Assembly (NCBI GenBank): GCA_028278065.1
Contig: JANQFA010000039.1
Location: 1-34,659, forward strand
Direction: 5' to 3'
Length of the DNA stretch: 34,659 nt
Source: Myxococcota bacterium
GTDB taxonomy: Bacteria; Myxococcota_A; UBA9160; JAFDET01
The notes under the pieces were generated by a model, which did not search any database, was not told where the DNA came from, and saw nothing but the letters and a program-made list of their open reading frames with translations. This document shows positions 1-8,500 of the stretch, piece by piece. Both the position numbers and the translations under genes were made by a program. Within the stretch, counting starts at the first letter, position 1. Each line of letters begins with the position of its first letter.

Positions 1-204
1 CCGCATCGGTCCTTCGAGGGGGGACAGCGCACCATCGCCCAGCCGGTACACGGTGGACAGGTCCGCCCGTGTCACGGTCAGCGACGGCATCGCCTCCGCT
101 CCGGTCACGAAGGCCTTGCGCTCCTTCAGCGACACCACCCGGTTGACGAGGGCATCCAGCCCTCCGTGCACCGGAACCAGATCCAGCTCGTTCTCCACGC
201 TCAC
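1..204 (-). CDS. sat: Sulfate adenylyltransferase (ATP sulfurylase), N-terminal part, cut by window edge
   Basis: Only the first 68 codons are in the window. The visible part has the N-terminal PUA-like domain pattern of single-chain ATP sulfurylases: a LVPVHGG motif near residues 9-15, VNRVV at 20-24, a PSLTVTRADLS stretch at 40-50 and GALSPLEGPM at 58-67, which matches the family's G-x-SPL-x-G-F/P-M signature. The family makes adenosine 5'-phosphosulfate from sulfate and ATP, the first step of sulfate activation (known); the nucleotide-binding half lies outside, so activity cannot be judged. The GTG start at 204 is chosen because AAGGAG lies 5 nt upstream; the ATG overlapping it at 204-206 runs straight into TGA. 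It follows a lipoprotein gene by 54 nt and is probably in one operon with it and the JAMM peptidase. Confidence 0.75.
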   Translation of the reverse strand, partial: MSVENELDLVPVHGGLDALVNRVVSLKERKAFVTGAEAMPSLTVTRADLSTVYRLGDGALSPLEGPMR

Positions 205-209
205 ATCCG

Positions 210-215
210 CTCCTT
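210..215 (-). promoter_or_regulatory. Shine-Dalgarno AAGGAG of sat
   Basis: On the minus strand AAGGAG stands 5 nt before the GTG at 204. It decides the start, because no in-frame ATG is available. Confidence 0.7.
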
Positions 216-258
216 GAGTTCCGGCGCGCAGGCCGCGGGGCCGGTCCAGGAAGGGCGC

Positions 259-1278
259 CTACCATACTGGATTTGCGGCACCTCCACCCTCCAGCAGCAG
301 GCGGTCCCCAGTGCCGTCGATCCGACGCAGGCGCAGGCGCTCCCGCCCGAGCTCCTCTTCGATGTAGGCCACGAAGCGGCCGTCCGGCGAGATCGCGGGC
401 GTGATGTGATCCCAGCGCTCCACCGCGCTCTTGCGACCTCCCAGAACGTACTTGCCGGTGCCGTCCGGGTTCATGCGCCAGATCTCGCGGGCCCCCTGCC
501 AGAGACCGCTGTAGACCACCGTCCCCCCGTCCGGGCTGAAGACCGGGTCCGATCCGCGGGCGATGATGCGGCCCGGCTTGCCGTCCAGCTCGACACGGGC
601 GATGGCGTCGTTGCCCGAGGCCATCAACGTGTTGTAGAGGATCGCATCGCCGTCGCGGGAGAAGACGGGTCGCCAGTCCCTGGGTCCGCTCGTGACGGGG
701 CGTGTCTTCCCGTCCCGGCCGAGGAGCCAGATGCGCGAGCTGGCGTCCCTCCCCGAGCCCGTGACGCGGGAGAACGCGACCACGCCGTCCGGGCCGACGC
801 TGGCGAAGCCGTGCGGCCAGTTCCCGCTGGTCAGGCGCTTGGACTGCTCCGCCTCCACGTCGTACTCGAAGACCTGGGGGCGCCGGTTGATCAGCTTGCG
901 GTAGACCAGGCGTCCGTGGTCCATGGACCACTCGATGGGCCGCGACCCCTGGCGCCCGAAGGACGCCGGCGTGACCTCTCCCGTGCGCGGGTCGAGGAAC
1001 GCCATGCGCCCCAGGGTCTCGATCATCTGCTCGGTCTCCTCCGTTCCGCTGACGTAGTCGAGCAGCGTCTTCATGCGCAGCACGGATCCGATCCGGGAGG
1101 TGCGCGAGGTCGGCTTGGCCGCGGGCTCGAGGATCTCCGCCCGGCGCTTGGCCTCCTCGGTCGTCCGGTAGATGAACGCGATCGGCTCCCCGGGGAGATC
1201 CTCCAGGGGGATCCCCGTCGCGCAGCCCAGGGCCGCCGCCATGAGCAGCGGCGCGAGAGACCGGTGCGGGCCCCTCAT
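259..1278 (-). CDS. WD40/TolB-like beta-propeller lipoprotein
   Basis: A 339-residue protein with a lipoprotein signal: hydrophobic residues 8-17 followed by the lipobox A-L-G-Cys19, so probably membrane-anchored outside the cytoplasm. The C-terminal two thirds carries PD40-type blades of the TolB propeller kind, seen as repeated PVFSRDGD, PVFSPDGG and PAISPDGR motifs, each followed by a short beta strand ending in Y. Such propellers usually bind other proteins or glycans; the partner is not indicated. The ATG at 1278 overlaps the stop of the upstream peptidase gene (ATGA, 1275-1278), implying translational coupling, and sat begins 54 nt after its stop. A longer reading frame runs upstream to 1701 but lies inside the peptidase gene and is ignored. 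Confidence 0.8.
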   Translation of the reverse strand: MRGPHRSLAPLLMAAALGCATGIPLEDLPGEPIAFIYRTTEEAKRRAEILEPAAKPTSRTSRIGSVLRMKTLLDYVSGTEETEQMIETLGRMAFLDPRTGEVTPASFGRQGSRPIEWSMDHGRLVYRKLINRRPQVFEYDVEAEQSKRLTSGNWPHGFASVGPDGVVAFSRVTGSGRDASSRIWLLGRDGKTRPVTSGPRDWRPVFSRDGDAILYNTLMASGNDAIARVELDGKPGRIIARGSDPVFSPDGGTVVYSGLWQGAREIWRMNPDGTGKYVLGGRKSAVERWDHITPAISPDGRFVAYIEEELGRERLRLRRIDGTGDRLLLEGGGAANPVW

Positions 1279-1769
1279 CCGGCCGAGGGATCGAGCGCGC
1301 GGCCGACGAAGCCGTCCGGCGAGCGCTGGAAGAGGCCTGCGCCGGGCTTGCCCTGGACCGACACCACGATGTGGTCTGCGTCCTTGAAGTCCGCATCCTC
1401 CTGGAACGCGGCGGCGTGGCCCTGGTCGAGCACGGAGAAGTAGACGCCCTGGACCGGATGGGAGTGGTAGACCGCCGTCACCCACTCGCCGTGTGCCCGC
1501 GCGTCCTCGATCGCTGCGCCCTGGTCCGCGGCGTTCATGTGGAAGGCCTCCCGGGCGTCGAGCGGATAGCGCACCGGGTCCAGCTCGTTCATGCGGGTCA
1601 TCTCGTTCCGGCAACGGTGCACACGCCTGTAGCGCACGAGGTGATCTCCCGAGACCAGGCCGCAGCACTCCTCCGGGAGCGTCTCGCGGGCGTGGCTCCA
1701 CATCTCGTTCAGCACCCGCGACGGGATCTCGAGGACGGGCAGGTTCGGATCGATCTCGACGTTCGGCAT
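1275..1769 (-). CDS. JAMM/MPN+ family metallopeptidase (M67; Mec/QbsD-like)
   Basis: A 164-residue protein with the complete JAMM zinc site: Glu34 in the EECCGL segment, His102-Ser-His104-Pro, then Ser112 and Asp115 (H-x-H-x7-S-x2-D). Small stand-alone bacterial JAMM enzymes of this size typically remove a C-terminal adduct from ubiquitin-like sulfur carrier proteins, as Mec does in the CysO cysteine pathway of mycobacteria (known for that family). Here it is first in an apparent operon with a lipoprotein and sat, so a role in sulfur transfer or cysteine formation is a reasonable inference; no sulfur-carrier gene is visible. It could instead act on another substrate. No Shine-Dalgarno precedes the ATG; a TAGTAT -10-like hexamer lies about 32 nt upstream. 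Confidence 0.82.
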   Translation of the reverse strand: MPNVEIDPNLPVLEIPSRVLNEMWSHARETLPEECCGLVSGDHLVRYRRVHRCRNEMTRMNELDPVRYPLDAREAFHMNAADQGAAIEDARAHGEWVTAVYHSHPVQGVYFSVLDQGHAAAFQEDADFKDADHIVVSVQGKPGAGLFQRSPDGFVGRALDPSAG

Positions 1770-1889
1770 CGAATGAGAAGCGCGATCACCCCGGGGGCCC
1801 GATACTAGACGAACCGGCGCGGGGCCACTAGCAGCTCCGGCGGGGCGGCGCCTTGCCGCTCCCAGGCCCCGCAGGATACCCTGCCCGGC

Positions 1890-2180
1890 TCAGTGCAGGG
1901 TGAGATCGCCGCGGCGCGCGGTGCCGTCGAGGAGCTCGAAGTAGAGGAGCACCATCACGTACTGCACGCAGCGCGGCAGCGCGGCGATGTAGCAGCGCCC
2001 TGCGTCCGCGTCGGGAAGCGCCATCAGCCTCTCCACGGCTCCCTGGATCGTCTCGATCTCGAGATCGACCACCTCCCGGAGCTCCTCCGCGCTCTGGGAG
2101 AAGGCCTCCGCGATCACCGCGTGATCGAAGAGGAGGTGGGTCCCGCGCAGACCGGAGGCCAGCAGGCGCTGCGTATCCAT
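1890..2180 (-). CDS. Small hypothetical protein
   Basis: A 96-residue protein that I do not recognise. It is acidic to neutral, probably all-helical, without a signal peptide or clear membrane segment; the stretch near residues 72-83 (VQYVMVLLYFEL) is hydrophobic but short. It contains two cysteines, near residues 63 and 71. The ATG at 2180 follows a weak purine-rich GACGAGG. It is transcribed divergently from the class V aminotransferase gene with only 53 nt between them. The 120 nt between its stop and the peptidase gene hold no further gene I can support. Conserved coding use is inferred only from the open frame and spacing. Confidence 0.55.
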   Translation of the reverse strand: MDTQRLLASGLRGTHLLFDHAVIAEAFSQSAEELREVVDLEIETIQGAVERLMALPDADAGRCYIAALPRCVQYVMVLLYFELLDGTARRGDLTLH

Positions 2181-2233
2181 CCTCGTCTCATCGGCAGGAC
2201 GCGCCCGCCGGTTGAACCCCGCGGAGTGGACCG

Positions 2234-3361
2234 GTGAACGTGCAACGGCTGCGCAGCTTCTTTCCCGTTACCCGTGAGCTGGCCTACCTGAACCACGCCG
2301 GCGTCGCGCCCATCTCGACCCGCGCAGAGGAGGCGCTGCGCCGCTACGCGCAGGAGGCCACGCGCCACGGCGCCCTGCACTACGACGCCGTCTACGACGC
2401 GGAGGTGGAGCGGGTCCGCGATCGTGCGGCGCTCTTGCTCGGCGCTCGCCGCGAAGAGATCGCCTTCGTGAAGAACACCACCGAGGGCCTGGGCCTGGTG
2501 GCCGCGGGACTCGACTGGCGCTCGGGGGACCAGGTCGTGACCTGCGATCTCGAGTACCCGTCCAACGTACACCCGTGGCAGGCGCTGCGCGCGCAGGGCG
2601 TGGAGACGATCCTGCTGCGCGGCGAGGCCGGGCGGCTTCCGATCGGGCGCGTAGCCGAGGCGTTGGAGAGCCGCCGGGTGCGTCTGCTCGCGTTGTCCTC
2701 GGTGGAGTTCGGGTCGGGAGCCCGGAACGATCTCGATGCCCTCGGTGGGCTCTGCCGCGAGCGCGGAGTCCTCTTCTGCGTCGACGCGATCCAGAGCCTC
2801 GGCTGCCTGCCGCTCCGCCCCGAGGCGTCGGGGGTGGACTTCCTCGCAGCCGACGGCCACAAGTGGCTTCTCTCCGTCGAGGGATGCGGGATCTTCTACT
2901 GCAGACGGGGCCTCCTCGACCGCCTGCGCCCCCGCATCGTGGGCTGGCGCAACGTGGCCGACAACCGGGACTTCGACACCTACCAGAGCGAGCTCCAGGA
3001 GAGCGCGGTGCGCTTCGAGGAGGGCACCCCGAACACACCGGGGATCTTCGCCCTGGGCGGCGCCCTCGACCTGATCCTCGAGCTGGGGATCGATGCGATC
3101 GCCGCCCGGGTGCTCGGGCTCACCGACCTGCTTGCCGACGGACTCGCCGAACGCGGCGCCACCGTGCTCTCGCCGCGCGCACCGGGCGAGACGTCGGGCA
3201 TCGTCTCGTTCCGCTGGGGGGACGAGGCGCCCGAGAGAACCGCAGCGCGCCTGCGCAGGGCCGGCGTATTCTGCGTCGCGCGCCGCGGCGGCGTGCGCGC
3301 GTCGCCGCACTTCTACAACGAAGAGGCCGAGATCGCGGGGCTGCTGGCGGCGCTGGACTAG
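2234..3361 (+). CDS. Class V aminotransferase-fold PLP enzyme
   Basis: A 375-residue fold-type I PLP enzyme of the aminotransferase V / isopenicillin-N-epimerase-like group. Visible are the N-terminal YLNHAGVAP motif (18-26), NTTEG at 81-85, the cofactor segment CVDAIQSLG (Asp184, Gln187) and the Schiff-base lysine Lys210 in DGHKWL. The C-terminal loop reads ARRGGVRASPHFYN, which is the non-desulfurase pattern: the mobile-loop cysteine expected in SufS/IscS enzymes is not at the usual place, although a Cys occurs a few residues earlier. The substrate is therefore unclear, whether an amino acid, amino sugar or sulfur compound. The GTG start at 2234 follows GGAG; a second GTG two codons later is possible. 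Its stop overlaps the stop of the opposite gene through a shared CTAG. Confidence 0.8.
   Translation: MNVQRLRSFFPVTRELAYLNHAGVAPISTRAEEALRRYAQEATRHGALHYDAVYDAEVERVRDRAALLLGARREEIAFVKNTTEGLGLVAAGLDWRSGDQVVTCDLEYPSNVHPWQALRAQGVETILLRGEAGRLPIGRVAEALESRRVRLLALSSVEFGSGARNDLDALGGLCRERGVLFCVDAIQSLGCLPLRPEASGVDFLAADGHKWLLSVEGCGIFYCRRGLLDRLRPRIVGWRNVADNRDFDTYQSELQESAVRFEEGTPNTPGIFALGGALDLILELGIDAIAARVLGLTDLLADGLAERGATVLSPRAPGETSGIVSFRWGDEAPERTAARLRRAGVFCVARRGGVRASPHFYNEEAEIAGLLAALD
3358..3361. other. Shared CTAG: convergent stop-codon overlap 1
   Basis: The palindrome CTAG supplies TAG to the plus-strand aminotransferase and TAG to the minus-strand exported-protein gene, so the two coding regions overlap by 4 nt and no intergenic terminator exists. 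Confidence 0.9.
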
Positions 3362-3804
3362 ATGCCATCCGGGTTGCCGTCCCGGATGGTGAGCTTGCCG
3401 CGGCGACCCCCATCGCGGAGGCGGATGTAGTGGTCGCCTTCGCGCACGATCACGTCGCACTTCGTCTTGTCCTTGCCCTCGGGACGGAAGCAGTGGCGAC
3501 CGAGCGGATCCACGAACCAGACGCCCTTCCCGATCCAACCCTTCTTGGTCTTCATGCGGTAGCTGCCGTCGGCTTCGTAGTACGCGTTGTAGACGCGCCC
3601 GGTCGGAACGCCGCGCTTCATCACCTCGTTGGTCTCGGTGTTGCCGGTGAAGAGCGCCTGAACCTCCTCGGAGGAGAGCGGCTCTCCAGTCGGTCCCTGC
3701 TCGGCGGTCCTCCCGGCGTCGGCGGCCTCATCCTGTGCGGCGACACCCCCGGCCGCGAGACCCAGCAGCGCAGCGAGCATGAGCGAGACGAGAATCCTGG
3801 TCAT
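3358..3804 (-). CDS. Small exported protein of unknown function
   Basis: A 148-residue protein with a Sec signal peptide (basic MTR, hydrophobic 4-20, likely cleavage after GVAA at about 23). The mature part starts with an acidic linker and continues with LSSEEVQALFTGNT, then a beta-rich region with aromatic and lysine residues (KKGWIGKGVWF) and two cysteines in the HCFRPEG and TKCDVIV segments that could form a disulfide. The layout resembles small periplasmic domains of the DUF995 kind, but I cannot confirm that. The ATG follows a GGGGG-rich stretch. A TATGTT hexamer on the minus strand at about 3852-3857 may be its -10 box. It is convergent with the aminotransferase and shares the CTAG stop. 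Confidence 0.7.
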   Translation of the reverse strand: MTRILVSLMLAALLGLAAGGVAAQDEAADAGRTAEQGPTGEPLSSEEVQALFTGNTETNEVMKRGVPTGRVYNAYYEADGSYRMKTKKGWIGKGVWFVDPLGRHCFRPEGKDKTKCDVIVREGDHYIRLRDGGRRGKLTIRDGNPDGI

Positions 3805-3967
3805 GGGCTTTCGATCCCCCCGAATCGAGAACTAGACGTGGAGCGGCCGGAACATAGCAAGCAAGCGCCCCCCTGATGAGGACGCGAGGCGGCGGCCCGA
3901 AATTCGCCCGCGGGCCGACTCCCCCTGGGGACAGGCCGCTCGGTCAGGCGAGCCCTCGCGCGCGGGG

Positions 3968-3973
3968 TACCCT
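3968..3973 (+). promoter_or_regulatory. Candidate -10 box (TACCCT) of the ABC-F gene
   Basis: TACCCT fits TAnnnT and ends 8 nt before the GTG start at 3982. No Shine-Dalgarno is visible and no good -35 was found 16-18 nt upstream, so the call is tentative; the spacing would give a leaderless mRNA. Confidence 0.35.
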
Positions 3974-3981
3974 CCGGCGCC

Positions 3982-5982
<2,001 letters not shown>

Positions 5983-5997
5983 ACGCCGGGCCCAGCC

Positions 5998-6044
5998 CTC
6001 GGCGGGCCCGAGCGCCGGGCTGTTCCGGGAGGGCGCCGGCGCCC
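5998..6044. terminator. Hairpin-rich convergent region, possible bidirectional terminator
   Basis: Between the stop of the ABC-F gene and that of rnr are a CTCGG/CCGAG hairpin (5998-6012) and a perfect 14-nt palindrome at 6031-6044. There is no T tract on either strand, so intrinsic termination is uncertain. Confidence 0.3.
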
Positions 6045-6054
6045 GAGCCGCCGC

Positions 6055-8151
6055 TCAGCCGTTTCCGGACGCGCCCGCGACGAGCCCGAGGTTGATCCAG
6101 GCCTTGACGCGATCCACCCCGTCCACGCGCACCCGCACCCGGTCGCCCAGCCGAAAGCGCCGTCGGGTGCCGCGGATCACCAGGGCGTGCGCCCGCTCGT
6201 CGAGCTGGGCGTAGCCCTCGAGGGTGGCCACGTGCACGAGGCCCTCGACGAAGAAGGGGTCCAGCGTCACGTAGAAGCCGTGCCGGGCGACGCCGCTGAT
6301 CGTCCCGTCGTATTCCTCGCCGACCCGCTCCGCCATGAAGGCGCACTTCTTGAGATCCACCATCTCCCGCTCCGCCGCCTCCGCGATCCGCTCGCGCATG
6401 GAGACCCGCGCGGCCAGCGCCGCGAGCCCCTGCCCCCGGCGCGCCGCCCGCGCCTCCGCCTCGGCACCGCCCTCCAGCAGGTCGCGCAGGGCACGGTGTA
6501 CCACCAGGTCCGCGTAGCGCCGGATCGGAGAGGTGAAGTGGGTGTACGACTCGAAGGCCAGGGCGAAGTGGCCGATGTCCCGGTCGGCGTAGCGCGCGCG
6601 CTTCATGGCCCGCAGGGCAACCATGTTGACGAGCCGTTCCTCGGGCCGTCCCTCGACCCGGCGCAGCGCCTCGGCCACCTCCGCGGGCGCCAGCGGGCCG
6701 TCGTGTCGACGCCTGGACAGCAGGCCGAAGGAGGCGAGCAGCTCGCGCAGATCCTCGGCGTCGGCGGGCGACGGCGTCTCGTGGACGCGGAAGAGCGCCG
6801 CGGCACCGCCGCCGGTCAGCGTCGCCGAGACCGCGCGGTTGGCGGCGAGCATGGCCTCTTCGATGGCGCGGTGGGCCGCGCTACGCGGCTCCTGGACCAC
6901 GTCCACGGGCATCCCCTCGGCGTCCAGCACCACGAGCGCCGCGGGCAGCTCGAAGTCGATGGAGCCCGCGGCGACGCGCTGCTCGCGCAGAGACCGGGAG
7001 AGCTCGGCCAGCCGTCGGAGCTGATCGCGCACCTCGGGGGCGAGGCCCGCGGGCTCGCGTCCCTCCATCTCCTCGGCAGCGGTCTCGTAGTCCAGGCGCG
7101 CGCGGCTGCGGATCACGGCGGAGTGGAAGCGCGCGGCCACGCTTCCGTCGCGCTGGATCTCGAGCTCGGCGCACATCGCGTAGCGATCCACCTCGGGTCG
7201 CAGGGAGCAGAGATCGCCCGACAATCGTTCGGGCAGCATCGGGATCGCGCGATCCGGGAAGTACACGCTGTTGCCCCGCCGCAGCGCCTCGCGATCGAGC
7301 GCCGAGCCCTCGGGCACGAAGTGCGAGACGTCGGCGATCGCGACGCTGAGACGCACCCCCCCCGCGGCGAGCGGCTCGACGCAGACCGCGTCGTCGTGAT
7401 CCCGCGCCGTAGCCGGATCGATGGTGATGAAGGGCTTGTCGCGCAGATCGCTGCGCCGCTCGAGCTCGCCGGGCTCGATGCCCGGCTGCCAGCGCTCTGC
7501 CTCGGCCAGCACATCCTCCGGGAACTCCACGGGCAGCCGCCGGCGCCACACCACGGCCCGGAAGTCCGCCTCGGGCGACCCGGGTGGCCCGAGCACCTCG
7601 ACCACCCGACCCATCGGCTGGCCGCGCCGACGGCCGCGCAGGGTCACCACCACGACGTCGCCGTCGCGCGCTTCCCCGCAGTCCGCACGGTCGACCCGGA
7701 TCCCCCAGCTGGCGTCGTCGCGATAGGGCGTGACGAAGCCCCCCGTCGCCTCCCGGTCGAGAATCCCCACCCAGATGGGGCGATGGGGAGTGAGCACGTG
7801 GATCACGTCGGCCCGTCCATCCGCGCGCAGCTGGACGAGGACCCGATCGCCGTCGCCTCCCCCGTCGGCGCCGGACGCCACCGGGTGGATGCTCCCGGCG
7901 TCGTCTGCGACCCGGTCGCCCTCCGGCGCGCGATGCAGCGTGGCCTCGACGAGCCCGTCCTCGCGGCGCGCGCGGTAGCGCCCCTCGAGCCGCTCGACGC
8001 GGCCTTCGCGCAGCAGCTCGCGCAGCACCCGGCGCAGCTCGCGCAGCTGGTGGCGGTGCAGGTGCAGCTCGCGCAGCAGGGACTTGGGCGTCCAGGCGCG
8101 CCGACCGCTCCGCTCGAGGACCTCGAGGACCTGCTCCGCCGTGATCCGCAT
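6055..8151 (-). CDS. rnr: Ribonuclease R (RNase II/VacB family exoribonuclease)
   Basis: A 698-residue 3'-5' exoribonuclease. It starts with a winged-helix domain (1-60), followed by cold-shock-type OB domains, the RNB catalytic domain and a C-terminal S1 domain (about 615-698, containing DGTISGVARHGFYV). The catalytic aspartate cluster is visible as IDPATARDHDDA around residue 245, and the conserved SYTHFTSPIRRYADL segment is intact. RNase R degrades structured RNA, rRNA fragments and tmRNA-tagged messages (known). The lysine-rich tail of the E. coli enzyme is absent. The ATG at 8151 gives the usual N-terminus; the frame stays open far upstream, through the 33-bp repeats and the tRNA, but contains no good start there. 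No Shine-Dalgarno is visible. Confidence 0.92.
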   Translation of the reverse strand: MRITAEQVLEVLERSGRRAWTPKSLLRELHLHRHQLRELRRVLRELLREGRVERLEGRYRARREDGLVEATLHRAPEGDRVADDAGSIHPVASGADGGGDGDRVLVQLRADGRADVIHVLTPHRPIWVGILDREATGGFVTPYRDDASWGIRVDRADCGEARDGDVVVVTLRGRRRGQPMGRVVEVLGPPGSPEADFRAVVWRRRLPVEFPEDVLAEAERWQPGIEPGELERRSDLRDKPFITIDPATARDHDDAVCVEPLAAGGVRLSVAIADVSHFVPEGSALDREALRRGNSVYFPDRAIPMLPERLSGDLCSLRPEVDRYAMCAELEIQRDGSVAARFHSAVIRSRARLDYETAAEEMEGREPAGLAPEVRDQLRRLAELSRSLREQRVAAGSIDFELPAALVVLDAEGMPVDVVQEPRSAAHRAIEEAMLAANRAVSATLTGGGAAALFRVHETPSPADAEDLRELLASFGLLSRRRHDGPLAPAEVAEALRRVEGRPEERLVNMVALRAMKRARYADRDIGHFALAFESYTHFTSPIRRYADLVVHRALRDLLEGGAEAEARAARRGQGLAALAARVSMRERIAEAAEREMVDLKKCAFMAERVGEEYDGTISGVARHGFYVTLDPFFVEGLVHVATLEGYAQLDERAHALVIRGTRRRFRLGDRVRVRVDGVDRVKAWINLGLVAGASGNG

Positions 8152-8163
8152 CGTGCGACGGTT

Positions 8164-8272
8164 ACCGCACGCCCGCCCACGGCGCCGCCGACGACCACCG
8201 CACGCCCGCCCACGGCGCCGCCGACGACCACCGCACCGCCGACCACGGCACCCCCGACGACCACCGCACGCC
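8164..8272. repeat. 33-bp tandem repeat, three units plus a fragment
   Basis: Units run 8164-8196, 8197-8229 and 8230-8262, followed by about 10 bp of a fourth. Units 1 and 2 are identical; unit 3 has a few substitutions. The tract fills the space between the rnr start codon and the tRNA-Leu promoter, so it is the 5' region of rnr. Read on the minus strand the rnr frame would give an Arg/Gly/Cys-rich 11-residue repeat, but no usable start codon occurs in it. Confidence 0.85.
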
Positions 8273-8287
8273 GCGCTCCGCGCTGCG

Positions 8288-8316
8288 TTGACGCGCTCCC
8301 GGCGGGGGCCTAGCCT
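8288..8316 (+). promoter_or_regulatory. Sigma-70 type promoter of tRNA-Leu(CAG)
   Basis: TTGACG (8288-8293), a 17-nt spacer, then TAGCCT (8311-8316). The tRNA begins 10 nt after the -10 box, as expected for a stable-RNA promoter. Confidence 0.7.
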
Positions 8317-8326
8317 CCGTGCCCAC

Positions 8327-8413
8327 GCCCGGGTGGCGGAATTGGTAGACGCGCTAGATTCAGGTTCTAGTGTTCGCAAGGACGTGCTGGTTCGACTCCA
8401 GTCCCGGGCACCA
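8327..8413 (+). tRNA. tRNA-Leu (anticodon CAG)
   Basis: An 87-nt cloverleaf with encoded CCA. The acceptor stem is GCCCGGG/CCCGGGC. The D arm holds GGTAGAC, and the anticodon stem CTAGA/TCTAG encloses a loop with CAG at 8361-8363. A long class II variable arm fits leucine, and the T arm holds GGTTCGACTCC. It reads the CUG codon, the commonest leucine codon in such GC-rich DNA. Confidence 0.97.
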
Positions 8414-8500
8414 CTCTCCCCCCTCCCCATCACCAGGAAGCGAGCCGCCCTCGCGAGAGCCTGCGCCGTGTCGCACTCCCGTGTTGGAAGGCGCACGGGT

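Noticed and set aside
2234-3361. Cysteine desulfurase (SufS/IscS)
   Set aside because: The lysine site fits the fold, but the usual mobile-loop cysteine motif is absent and the loop reads as in isopenicillin-N-epimerase-like enzymes; a general class V call is safer.
8152-8272. N-terminal Arg/Gly/Cys-rich repeat extension of RNase R
   Set aside because: The frame is open but has no ATG, GTG or TTG in the repeat region that would give a credible start; the ATG at 8151 fits the family.
6187-8313. A 708-codon open frame on the plus strand, antisense to rnr
   Set aside because: It is the shadow of rnr in GC-rich DNA; composition (His, Arg, Gly, Val rich, no domain) is that of an antisense frame, whereas rnr has complete catalytic motifs.
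8327-8413. Attachment site of an integrated element at a tRNA gene
   Set aside because: No integrase and no duplicated tRNA 3' end was seen near either tRNA-Leu; flanking genes are ordinary chromosomal ones.
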